The notes under the pieces were generated by a model that worked only from the letters and a program-made list of their open reading frames with translations, had not been told where the DNA came from and did not search any database. A stretch of DNA of 64,000 nucleotides. Source: Scleroderma bovista (taxonomy: Eukaryota; Basidiomycota; Agaricomycetes; Boletales; Sclerodermataceae). The DNA lies in the NCBI GenBank assembly GCA_037178675.1, contig JAYMGJ010000187.1:1-64000 (forward strand). Reading direction: 5' to 3'. This document shows, in pieces, positions 55,860-64,000 of the stretch. Positions within the stretch are counted from its first letter, which is position 1; the number at the start of each line of letters is the position of its first letter. The position numbers and the translations under genes were made by a program.

Positions 55860-57190
55860 CAGACACTAGTAGGTGCTAGTTAGTGTGGAGAGTCAAGTCT
55901 GGGTTATATGAATGAAGTCCATGCACTAGGGGAGCACAGAAAGCAAGTCCAGGTTGTGCAGAGTAAGTCTGGACAACGGGAAAGTAGTCCAGAGTAAAGC
56001 ACAGCTTGTCTGGAGCAAAGGACATCCCAGAGGTGGCTTTTGCCCTTGTGTGAGTAGGAGACTTGCTAGGATCAAGCATAGGACCAAGGGGACAAGATAG
56101 GATGGTGTTAAAAGTAATGTGACCAGACAGGGAATTGAACCCTAGACCTCCTAGGTCTATACCAGGTGCTCTAACCACTGAGCTATATGGTGAAGGGTAT
56201 ATGGCTTACTTGGGGGGGTTAACCCAAGTACTAGCTTGAGAACTGGTGAGGTGAGGTGCTGAGATTACACCACTCAACAGATGGAGGCCAGAGTTGGCTG
56301 GAGTTTAGGAGTTCAGGTGAACAGATGGATTAAGGAGAGCATAGTGGGTAGTACAGAGTGAAGAGTATCTTAGTTGAGATTTGATCTAAGAATCTACTAG
56401 GTTGGAGTTTGGTGGTTTATATAGTAAAGAGAACTAGAGGTGAGTATATACGGTGACAAGTAAACACCTTAGTTGGGACAAGGGATGGATCAGAAACGGA
56501 CAGGAAAATAAATCAGAGCGGGAGCAGACATGGGGAACTAGAGATACAGGGATGACAGAGGAAAAGCAGGGACAGTGAAGTAAAGGGAACTAGGTCAGAA
56601 GAGGACAGGTAAGATCAGAGGTGAACTTAACTAATGTTAAGGCTGGAGCAATGTCCAGGACTGGGAGAAGTGGGACCAGAGGAAGTGCATGACCAGAGGA
56701 AGTGCAAGAGTGGAGGGAGTGCACAAGTAGAGGGAGTGTGCAGGTGGAGGAAGGGCAAAGTAGCTGGAGGAAGGTCTGGAGTTGGACATGGAAATGTCCT
56801 AAGTCATTGGTGGACCTGACAGAGGAAGTGGAGCAGAAGCAGGAGCAGAACTGAGCCAGAGTTGGATATACCATCTGGAGTTGGGCTACATTGTGGACAA
56901 GGCTAAGGGAGTGGCCAGACTGAAACTGGTTAGTCCTGAGGTGGAGATGGACATAGTGACCGGAGTTGAGCTGGAGTGCAGCTATGGGGCTGGAGATGGC
57001 TGGACTAGATCTGGAGTTGCATCTATGCCTAAGGAGAGGTCAGGTGGGTCAGGGTTAGACTGGAGTTGCTACTGGGAAAAGTAATATGAAAAGTACGCCT
57101 GCCATGGAGGTCACTGCCACCACCCACTCTGATGCTCCACTTAACACCAAAGATGATGGTCTCCTTAGGCTGTGAATATATTCTGACAAT
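55860..57190 (-). repeat. Degenerate LTR-like block related to family C
   Basis: It contains GTCAAGTCTGGGTTATATG, CGGTGACAAGTAAACACC, GACAAGGGATGGATCAG, GGAGTTGGACATGG and GAGTTGAGCTGGAGTGCAG, in the same order and orientation as the LTR at 20854-21453, but longer and much diverged. Ends and target duplication are not resolved. It lies inside an intron or exon of the multi-exon gene around it. Confidence 0.5.
56120..56192 (-). tRNA. Degenerate tRNA-like sequence (probable pseudogene or SINE-type remnant)
   Basis: On the minus strand a D-arm TAGCTCAGTGGTTAGAGCA, an anticodon stem CCTGG/CTAGG with a 7-base loop and a T-arm GGGTTCAATTCCC are spaced as in a tRNA of about 72 nt. The loop reads TATAGAC, lacking the invariant T33, and the acceptor stem has two mismatches in seven pairs. 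It is therefore unlikely to be functional. A and B boxes for RNA polymerase III are preserved. It lies within the LTR-like block. Confidence 0.45.
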
Positions 57191-57628
57191 GACATATTTA
57201 ATATTTATATTCAGGGAAACATCCTGGAGGTACTGAGAAGAGTGCTCCTTCAATGGATGTGACAGCCATGGATCCTCCCTCCACTGCAGCTCAAAAAAGT
57301 TGGAAGAAAAATGGCAAGGGTGTGTCTTATTCCATCACCAACATATTTATTCTTACATATCTGATATATATTCAGCCAAAAACTCTGAAGTCATCAAACA
57401 GAGCAGTCAGTCAATTCAAGTGCCAACTGCAGGTCATTCAGCTGCTGTTGCTATTCCACAAGGTATGCATTATGGCAATCCCAGTAAAATTACTCACACA
57501 ACCTGAAATAAAATGCAAAACATAAATCACTACAGGATGAATCCAATGAAGGGGCAAAAGGTGTCATGAGGCGGCAGTTGGTCCAGCCCAAGAGACTTCC
57601 ATCCAGGCTGGAGGACTATGATGATGCC

Positions 57629-58202
57629 CACCTATGAAAGAAGTGCTGAGAATAGATTCCTCATATATGGATTGTAAATGTATATAAATCTGTATATGTG
57701 GATATAGGATCATCATCACCAGGTGGCCATCAGTACAGGGTATGATCGCAGTATGCGAAATATGACAACCAGTATCATAACTGTGGTAAGAATCATAACC
57801 GCAGTGAATGTAAGGTGAATATGAAAACCACAGTCATGATCAAACATGCGGTGTCCATCACATTTACCTTTAAACTCACAATGCTAGTGAATGTCATCTC
57901 ACACACTGAACATTGTTCTTTCAAGTATTTGATACTAGCAGACAAGTGAATGTAATTACAACATTGACAGGTATAAATCTTCTAAATGATCCATGGCACT
58001 CTGTGTGCCCTCCATCTCACCCTTATCCATGTGCTCCAACTTATCTATCATCTCAGCATAATGTACCTGCAAGGCCATCAGCCTTCTCCACTCCCTAGTT
58101 TCCTCCACCAACTTGTCCACATACTGCTGGTACATTGTGATAAGGGGTTTGTTGTACAAGTTGTCCAGGTAGATGGTTTTGCTGTCCTTGGGGTGAAAGT
58201 GA
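57629..58202. other. No gene seen
   Basis: AT-rich sequence with no splice-supported frame. A 67-codon minus-strand frame at 57956-58159 is helical but lacks other support. It ends where repeat R copy 2 begins. Confidence 0.4.
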
Positions 58203-58412
58203 TGTCACACACCAAATAGGTTTGGTACAGTGAACATGGAAGATAATGTCTATATTGAATGATCCTTATGCAAAGGATAAGCATGACAGACCCTCATCAT
58301 AGCCATCTATCACACAAGAAGACTATCCTGATGCAAGAGATGAATGCCAATGCTGACAGTCATCCCTCACACAAGAACCACCAAGAAGCAGAAGAAACTG
58401 AAGGAATAATGT

Positions 58413-59331
58413 TGTCACTGTTAAGATAAACCACAGAGGAGCACTCTAGTGCCCAGTGTCAGAGACTAAATTGAGAGGATAGCTACAGGATACAGACCTA
58501 GTGCCCAGTGTCAGAGACTGAAGAGAAAAGACTCTGGGCACGAAAATTTCAACTATACAAACAAAGCAAACAAAGAGAAACAAAGGAAAACATAAGCCAC
58601 TAATCATGTGATGATCCATGAAAGGAAGGAGCTGAAGTAATCAGTAAAAAAAGGCGTCCATAAGTACAACAAGAGTGCACAAACACTCAATACCAACAGT
58701 CACGACCATGTCCAGTTCCGGTCGCTTGCCTGGTTACTCCAGCTTCATCGCAGCTATACAGCTTGATCCTGGCCCTTGCGCTTCATCCCCGGTCCTGAAC
58801 TAGGCTCATGCACATAGTATCTGTTAAGTCCGTACTCAACCCTATCCATCTCTCCAATCTGGTTTAGTTCCACTTACCACATTGTTCCTGCACCAGTTTT
58901 GTCGTCCCTGTATACTTCCAGTTCTCCATGTTCTGCTTTGAGCCTGACTCCCTGGTTATTTTCCTGTTCCTGTTTATTTTACTGACCTATTCCTTTCACT
59001 CTCGTTCCCTTGTTCCGGTTTCTGGTTGTTTACGTGTCACCATATATACTCAGGTTATTTCTGTCTCTGTATATAAAGTCCTGTACTCAGTCCTTTATCT
59101 TTAGTATGAAATCAACTAAGTCACCCACTCCATATCTCTCATCCCTGCTCTCTCTCTTGCCTTGACTGGAATCCATGCAAGGGGTCAACACTTGACTTCT
59201 GTTGTTGTACCCAATCAGTCTATTCCACCCCATGAGCAATTCCCGGCCTAGGCCAACCTCTGCCCCTCCCTTGTTTGAGATCTTAACCGAATTTCATCTG
59301 GACTTTGTCCAGAGTGGACCTGGATTTGACA
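58413..59331 (+). repeat. Solo LTR related to family C, TSD AATGT
   Basis: It starts TGTCAC, is interrupted by an inner LTR, resumes GACCATGTCCAGTTCC and ends CTGGATTTGACA. AATGT flanks it on both sides (58408-58412, 59332-59336). The empty site in repeat R copy 1 reads AATAATGTCAATTGTGG near 7036, which confirms the insertion. Confidence 0.93.
58419..58698 (+). repeat. Solo LTR, family E (280 bp), TSD GTCAC
   Basis: It starts TGTTAAGATAAACCACAG and ends CACTCAATACCAACA. GTCAC is duplicated at 58414-58418 and 58699-58703. It is inserted six bases inside the LTR that starts at 58413. Confidence 0.95.
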
Positions 59332-59659
59332 AATGTCCATTATGGTATGAGAAAGGAATGCACACTTCTGCAGTCCAACTCCCATACCAGAACAATAAAA
59401 AAAAGCCAAAGAATTGATGGAGAAATGAAGGAGAAAGAGAAGAAATGATTTTTAGCACCCAAATGTCATTTTTAGGTGCCCAGTGCCAGCATTCCGATAT
59501 TTTGAATAGCTCCATCGTTTCTGAAGCTATCAGGCACGTGACTATAGCGTCAGAGAGCCTAGAATGTGGTCTATCTACCTGTCAAGTTCTGACGCAAATC
59601 CGTTCATTTCCCACGGAGATATTCCCCCCACAATCCAGATGTTCGCTTCATCGCTCACT

Positions 59660-60034
59660 ATGGAGTCCATATTTTCTCTGGATCATTTCTCCGCTATTGC
59701 TGCAGATCTCCACTATGTCCTGCTCTTAGGACAGCCTCTCCCAGAGTTCCCGTGCACTGCCTGGCACATATCTTCCCAGCCTGCTCCCTCAGTCCCTCTC
59801 GTTCTTGGTCAGCGTGTTCTCCTTGTCAGTCCTGCGTCAAGGACATACTTTGGTCATCTTAGGTCTATTGTCAAGCTTGAGAAGTCTTCTCTGGTCGTCT
59901 CTGTGTCCCCTGAGCCCTCAGCCTATGGTCCCTTCCTCCCAGATACTTGCCATGTCCATCTTCCTCTGTCGTTTGTCTCACTTCCCTGGATGTGTCGAAT
60001 TCAATACTCTATCCACTTGCCTACTTTCAGATGA
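59660..60034 (+). CDS. Conserved ORF inside repeat R (copy 2)
   Basis: This 124-codon frame, MESIFSLDHFSAIAADLHYV to IQYSIHLPTFR, is nearly identical in protein to the frame at 7364-7702. It keeps CGA at 59996-59998 where copy 1 has TGA. The frame is open further upstream to 59564. No known domain; Leu/Pro/Ser-rich. If repeat R is an LTR, this would be an LTR-encoded ORF, which is uncommon. Confidence 0.4.
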   Translation: MESIFSLDHFSAIAADLHYVLLLGQPLPEFPCTAWHISSQPAPSVPLVLGQRVLLVSPASRTYFGHLRSIVKLEKSSLVVSVSPEPSAYGPFLPDTCHVHLPLSFVSLPWMCRIQYSIHLPTFR

Positions 60035-60061
60035 CATTCCCCAGCACCATGACAGTTATGC

Positions 60062-60235
60062 CCCCACCTTATAGTGCTATTAGGAAGAAGAACCCTCTCT
60101 TGTTCTTTCCCAGAAGAGAGCTCATCAAGGGAGCCCATGGTTGTGCTTCAGCAGTGCTAATAGTGCTATTTGGAAGAAGAACCCTCTCTTGTTCTTTCCC
60201 AGAAGAGGGAGCCCTTGGTTGCACTTCAGTGGCGC
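60062..60235. repeat. Local tandem duplication (about 90 bp) in repeat R copy 2
   Basis: TAGTGCTATTAGGAAGAAGA with the following CCCTCTCTTGTTCTTTCCC occurs twice here (near 60072 and 60166) but once in copy 1 (near 7780). Confidence 0.85.
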
Positions 60236-60330
60236 TAGAACACATGCACTATACCTTAGTGTATGCTGACCCCCCCAAAACCTCTGGACCCCTGGTACCC
60301 TTCTTGTGGCTGTTCTGTCTTGGATCAATC

Positions 60331-60609
60331 TGTTAAGATAATTCACAAAGGAGCACTCTAGTGCCCAGTGTCAGAGACTAAATTGAGAGGATAGCTACAG
60401 GATACAGACCTAGTGCCCAGTGTCAGAGACTGAAGAGAAGAGACTCTGGGCACAAAAAATTCAACTATACAAACAAAGCAAACAAAGAGAAACAAAGGAA
60501 AACACATGCCACAAATCATGTGATGATCCATGAAAGGAAGGAGCTGAAGTAATCACTAAAAAAGAGGTCCATAAGAACAACAAGAGTGCACAAACACTCA
60601 ATACCAACA
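60331..60609 (+). repeat. Solo LTR, family E (279 bp), TSD CAATC
   Basis: It starts TGTTAAGATAATTCAC and ends CTCAATACCAACA. CAATC flanks both sides (60326-60330, 60610-60614). Repeat R copy 1 has the uninterrupted site GATCAATCCCCCTG near 7955. Confidence 0.95.
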
Positions 60610-61491
60610 CAATCCCCCTATTTATCTCAGATCTTCCCCATTGTTGTCCCATCAAACTTCTTGGGCTGTGCATTACTCCATCCCTTTCACATTTTTGGTA
60701 TATCACTCAGCTGATGACTCACCCCCTTACCAATCAATCTTGTCATGCAGCTTACTCATTCCTTTACTCAGCAGCTTATTCATGCTCTCTATGCTTACTA
60801 ATTCCTGCTTATCCCTTGCTTACTGATCGCTTACAAACCCTGTACAAAGCTCTTACCAATTCCTTACCAATCCTTGACAAATTCTGCTTACTCCCTTCTC
60901 TTTTTGTACTTTAATGCTGTGCCCCCCCATGTATTTAAACCACTGGGCTCAGCCCAGTGAAAAGAGACCCAATAGTACGAAATATCCCTCTCTCAGACTC
61001 TCTCAGTCAGTATCCCCTCAGCTCTTTGAGTCTTGTAGGCTTCAGTGAAGGTCTAAAGACTCTGATATTTAAGTTTTATTCATTCTATTCAAGTCCAAGT
61101 ATTTCTCTAGGCTCAAGCAGAGTCTAGTCTGTCGATTCTTCATCTCCTATTGCTTCTGAATGTCAGGAGCCCCCTTGCCCCTTTGCTGCACCAGTCTCTA
61201 GGTGTAGTATCACTACTTCAGTCCCAGTCAACCCAATCCCCACTTTGACACTTCCTAGGCTTTAGAAAGAGTCCAGACCCCTATCCCCTTCGTCTTCTAA
61301 TACTCCTGTACCCCAGGAGTATCCTGCATCATCATCTGCATCACCCTGTTGGTGTAGATCTCCTTTCCCCCTCCTCAGCATATCCTCTCTGGACATCGCA
61401 GAGGTAAACCACCACTCGCACAATTTCATAGTCCTTTGTTGGTGTTGTGTTTGGGTTAATACTCCAACCCAAATCCACACTTTGACTCACA

Positions 61492-61665
61492 GTGGGCTGC
61501 AATCTGGCAAGCTGTGCTTACTACTGATTGTGAATATCAATTTAGTAGATATACCAATGTACTTGTTGAAGTCGCACATGCACCCGGCGTAAACTGTCGA
61601 TGAAGTGTGCACAAGACTGTGACCCATTTTAGTGTAAACTTAGTAATAGTCCTCTTTAGAGTAGA
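61492..61665. other. Short unassigned segment before the copia LTR
   Basis: A frame reads YTNVLVEVAHAPGVNC, possibly a retroelement remnant, but it is too short to assign. Confidence 0.25.
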
Positions 61666-61851
61666 TGTTACATGTTACATGTCACACGTCACTGTCACAC
61701 ATCACACTATTTGTTGTATATAAACAGCATACATCACTTATATAATATAACAGCTCTTAACCAGCTACCACTACCATCTCTGGTTGTGCACTCCACCCAA
61801 CAGGTGAGTTGGAGTAGCAGTTCCTCTACATATATAGGTATTGCTTCAACA
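61666..61851 (+). repeat. 5' LTR of a Ty1/copia element (about 186 bp)
   Basis: It starts TGTTACATG (a second possible start is 61674) and ends GCTTCAACA just before a copia-type primer-binding site. It contains a TATA-like TTGTATATAAACAGC at about 61714. Its partner 3' LTR would lie beyond the window. The exact left edge is uncertain by a few bases. Confidence 0.6.
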
Positions 61852-61863
61852 GGTTATGAGCCA
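61852..61863 (+). other. Copia primer-binding site (half-tRNA type)
   Basis: GGTTATGAGCCA is complementary to the anticodon stem-loop of initiator methionine tRNA (GGCTCATAACC). Drosophila copia-like elements prime from a tRNA-iMet half molecule at this internal site rather than from the tRNA 3' end. It directly follows the LTR end CAACA. Confidence 0.65.
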
Positions 61864-62106
61864 TGTGAGTGCACTGTGTGCAGCAATGCACCAGACAGTG
61901 CTCCAGCTCCCTGTGGCATCACTTTAACTAGCTTGACGCTGTGGAAGACAGTGAGCTCCTAGTTGAGCCCCTGCACAGCCACAGGCAAAGTTTGTCAACA
62001 ACTTGTGCTGGCATGACCTAGTCATGAGTTAGCTGTTGACAGAAGTGCTTTCACTAGCACTCAGGTGTTTCTTCTTTTCTTGCTTGTCCATTGTTGCATC
62101 ACTTCC

Positions 62107-62450
62107 TGTTATGGACCAACTTTTTATCTTATCTTATCTTAGTGTACAGCCTCCATCTTATCTACCTAGTCTAGACCTGTACCTCGTGCTGTACATGCTG
62201 CCACCCTTAACATCATTACATATAGCCTTAGCTCCACAGTGATGTCGTTGCATAGCCTTTACCTGCACGTAGCCTTGTGGGTAGCCTCACATAGCCCTCG
62301 TGTATAGTAGTATATATACAGTGCAATCCAGCACCCAGAGGCTCCCCATTTGAGCTCATCTTGGGTCTTTGCTCTAGATACTCGCATCCTATTCCTTCTC
62401 AGAGTCTCGCATGTTAGGGTCCTTGGTGTTCTTTGCCTAGGGTCATCTCA
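62107..62450 (+). repeat. Solo LTR, family B, TSD CTTCC
   Basis: It starts TGTTATGGACCAAC and ends GGTCATCTCA. CTTCC flanks both sides (62102-62106, 62451-62455). It is inserted in the leader of the copia element, 36 bp before its gag start. Confidence 0.94.
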
Positions 62451-62486
62451 CTTCCTGACCCCATTGACACCCAACAGAATATCACC

Positions 62487-62992
62487 ATGTCCAGCGCTCT
62501 TGACAAGATGGTTCCTGTGTTCACTGGCTCCAACTGGCAGCAGTGGCACACCTCTATGCAGGCCTACCTCCAGGCACAAGGCCAATGGTACATCTACTCA
62601 ATGACACAACCTGCTGATGGCCATGATGACCAAAAGGAGTGGGATAATAACACCAAAAGGGTGCTCAGTAATATCACCTTGCACCTTGCCCCCTTGATCC
62701 AGGTCGCCATCTCAAACCTCAACAGTGTTAAGGATGTCTGGGACCACCTCAAGAAGAACTTCAGCACTCCCAGTATCGGTTCCACCTACGCTGAGCTTAG
62801 CAAGCTCCTCTCAACTACCATTCCTGCTGGCTCCCATCCTGCTCCAGCTATCACCAAAGTGCTTAGCCACTTTACTTACCTCAAAGATGCTGGCTTTGAA
62901 TTCCCTGCCCCCATGCAGGCAATGATCATTCTTTCCAGATGTTGCCAGACAAGATCAAGAACCTCAAGTACCTTCTGCATGCGTGCTGATTG
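62487..62992 (+). pseudogene. Ty1/copia gag fragment
   Basis: It starts MSSALDKMVPVFTGSNWQQW, the FTGxNWxxW block of copia Gag (UBN2 group), followed by MQAYLQAQGQWYI, LAPLIQVAISNLNSVKDVWD and LSKLLSTTIPAGSHPAPAI. After MQAMIILS a one-base change shifts the frame (the expected reading is SRMLPDKIKNLKYLLHA), and the zinc-knuckle part is deleted. Gag packages the element RNA. The start was chosen as the first Met before the FTG block. Confidence 0.85.
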
Positions 62993-63826
62993 ACACTGAC
63001 AAACTCCCTTTACATGTGCACTTTATGCCATCACTGTATATAGCAAGTAGTCACTATAATATGTCATGTTGTATCTCAAGTAAAGCATATATCTGTTTGT
63101 ATTCGAATGATGCACACTGTACTGGCTGTAAGGGAAAAATGGTCGATGATAGCGAACTATCTGGTGCTTTCTGGCTACTAGACTCTGGCACATCATGCCA
63201 CTTCACCGGTGACATAGGCAATTTTGCCTCCTACAACGCGCTAAAGCGAGCACACTACACCAAAATGGCTAATGGTGTAGCACTAATTGCTGGTATTGGC
63301 ACGGTATTACTCTGGTGCCTAGACGACAACTCTGGGGATGAGAAAGTAATAACCCTCACCCAAGTGCTCCATAGGCCAGGCACTACTGCACAGCTTATTT
63401 CTATGGGTGAAATGCTCCAGCGCAATTATAAGGTCACTGGTGATAAGCAAGGCATTAGCCTCACTCATAAGGCTGAACACCTATGGTTTGGGCCAGACCC
63501 AGAACACGATCGCAACATCATTTTCAGGATTAGATCTATCATGATAATTAGATCTAACTACATTGCCTCCGTGAGCAAAGTTGATTACAACATTATGCAC
63601 CGGAGATTTGGGCACCCCTCAAAGGAAGTACTTCGACATGCACAAAAACATATGCAGTACTTCCCGGAGATCCACTTTCCAACAAAGGACTGTGTTTGCC
63701 CTGGATGTGCTCTTGGCAAAATGCCCAATTGAGCTTTCCCAGAGAATGAAAGACGTGCTTCCAAGCCTTTCGAGCTGGTGCACTCTGATCTCAAATCCTT
63801 CCTGGTTGCGTTATACTGGAAGTTTA
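62993..63826 (+). pseudogene. Ty1/copia protease, GAG-pre-integrase and start of integrase
   Basis: FWLLDSGTSCHFTGD carries the protease D-S-G catalytic loop. MHRRFGHPSKEVLRHAQKHM with CVCPGCALGKMP is the copia GAG-pre-integrase zinc motif. A frameshift after 63730 leads into the start of the integrase core (FELVHSDLKSF). At 63827 an LTR in reverse orientation cuts the gene. Reverse transcriptase and RNase H would lie beyond the window. An open Met-starting frame covers 62983-63732. Confidence 0.85.
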
Positions 63827-64000
63827 TGTTGGTATTGAGTGTTTGTGCACTCTTGTTGTACTTATGGACGCCTTTTTACTGATTACTTCAGCTCCTTCCT
63901 TTCATGGATCATCACATGATTGGTGGCTTATGTTTTCCTTTGTTTCTCTTTGTTTGCTTTGTTTGCACAGTTGAAATTTTCGTGCCCAGAGTCTTTTCTC
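63827..64000 (-). repeat. LTR of family E, reverse orientation, cut by window end
   Basis: TGTTGGTATTGAGTGTTTGT on the plus strand is the reverse complement of the end of the family E LTR (58419-58698). The match continues to the last base (CCCAGAGTCTTTTCTC). It interrupts the copia integrase. The left flank is GTTTA; its duplicate would be outside the window. Confidence 0.9.

Larger units (their letters stand above)
54468..57628 (+). pseudogene. Multi-exon gene of unknown function, split by an LTR-like insertion
   Basis: It starts MLANQVFGVEEESGEDMEDE and runs through about ten short exons separated by GT-AG introns of about 45 bp. The first part has WPQFNLPTDADDVPYIPVI and LNMNTQDKKDVLHAFISFHY, then after an intron LWSDGTYISGRYWPANVTF, EPSRLTNKEATEILEWW*DRQ and KRWLESDGLLQAAVLSANYK. 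Later exons are Lys/Ser/Thr/Gln-rich. The last exon ends RRQLVQPKRLPSRLEDYDDA and stop near 57626-57628. This layout recalls a common agaricomycete hypothetical-protein family. The TGA in EWW*DRQ (54831-54833) and the insertion at about 55860-57190 disable it. The exon chain across the insertion is inference. Confidence 0.45.
58203..61491 (+). repeat. Repeat R copy 2, with nested LTR insertions
   Basis: It starts TGTCACACACC and ends TTTGACTCACA and matches 6832-8887 end to end once two insertions are removed (58413-59331 with its duplication, and 60331-60609 with its duplication). It also has a local duplication near 60062-60235 and lacks about 60 bp found at 8040-8100. The flanks AGTGA and GTGGG are not a clean duplication. 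Many differences from copy 1 are CG versus TG or CA. Confidence 0.85.

Overview
The window looks like a repeat-rich compartment of a basidiomycete (Agaricomycete-type) nuclear genome. Reasons: genes are split by many short GT-AG introns of about 45-65 bp; the transposase families are those of mushroom-forming fungi (Tnp2-type CACTA, Plavaka, hAT with a BED-like finger); there are fungal-specific FunK1 kinases and chromodomain Ty3/gypsy elements. I see no clear single-copy housekeeping gene. I cannot name the species.

Layout. 1-2.2 kb: 3' end of a Ty3/gypsy element (family C) with an antisense two-exon gene between pol and its 3' LTR. 2.2-6.7 kb: a second, mutated gypsy element (A), followed by a 2-kb repeat R (6.8-8.9 kb) that may be its long LTR. 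8.9-20.8 kb: gypsy element B, split by a 6.8-kb CACTA-like transposon (10.6-17.4 kb) that carries a Tnp2 transposase, a second large gene and a small divergent gene. 20.9-24.5 kb: a rearranged gypsy C copy. 24.5-32.1 kb: satellite and minisatellite arrays holding many solo LTRs of families B and C, most with clean 5-bp target duplications. 32.3-36.0 kb: a complete hAT transposon with 8-bp target duplication and an open 911-codon transposase. 37.5-53.4 kb: a Plavaka transposase split by a 12.8-kb insertion (38.8-51.7 kb) with short terminal inverted repeats. The insertion carries a DUF6532-like gene, a FunK1 protein kinase, another (dead) Plavaka transposase and an intact coiled-coil gene. A FunK1 fragment and a multi-exon gene of unknown function follow the outer transposase (53.5-57.6 kb). 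58.2-61.5 kb: second copy of repeat R, with solo LTRs nested up to three levels. 61.7-64 kb: 5' part of a Ty1/copia element interrupted by another LTR.

How the parts fit. The window is a stack of transposons inserted into transposons, and target duplications plus an empty paralogous site give the order of events. Premature stops and lost catalytic residues are mostly explained by C-to-T or G-to-A changes, often at CpG, as expected from cytosine methylation and deamination or a RIP-like process. The most unusual signals are: two independent Plavaka transposases each followed about 100 bp downstream on the same strand by a FunK1-type kinase gene, so the kinase looks like transposon cargo; the 12.8-kb cargo-bearing unit itself; and the antisense Zn2Cys6/coiled-coil gene of gypsy family C.
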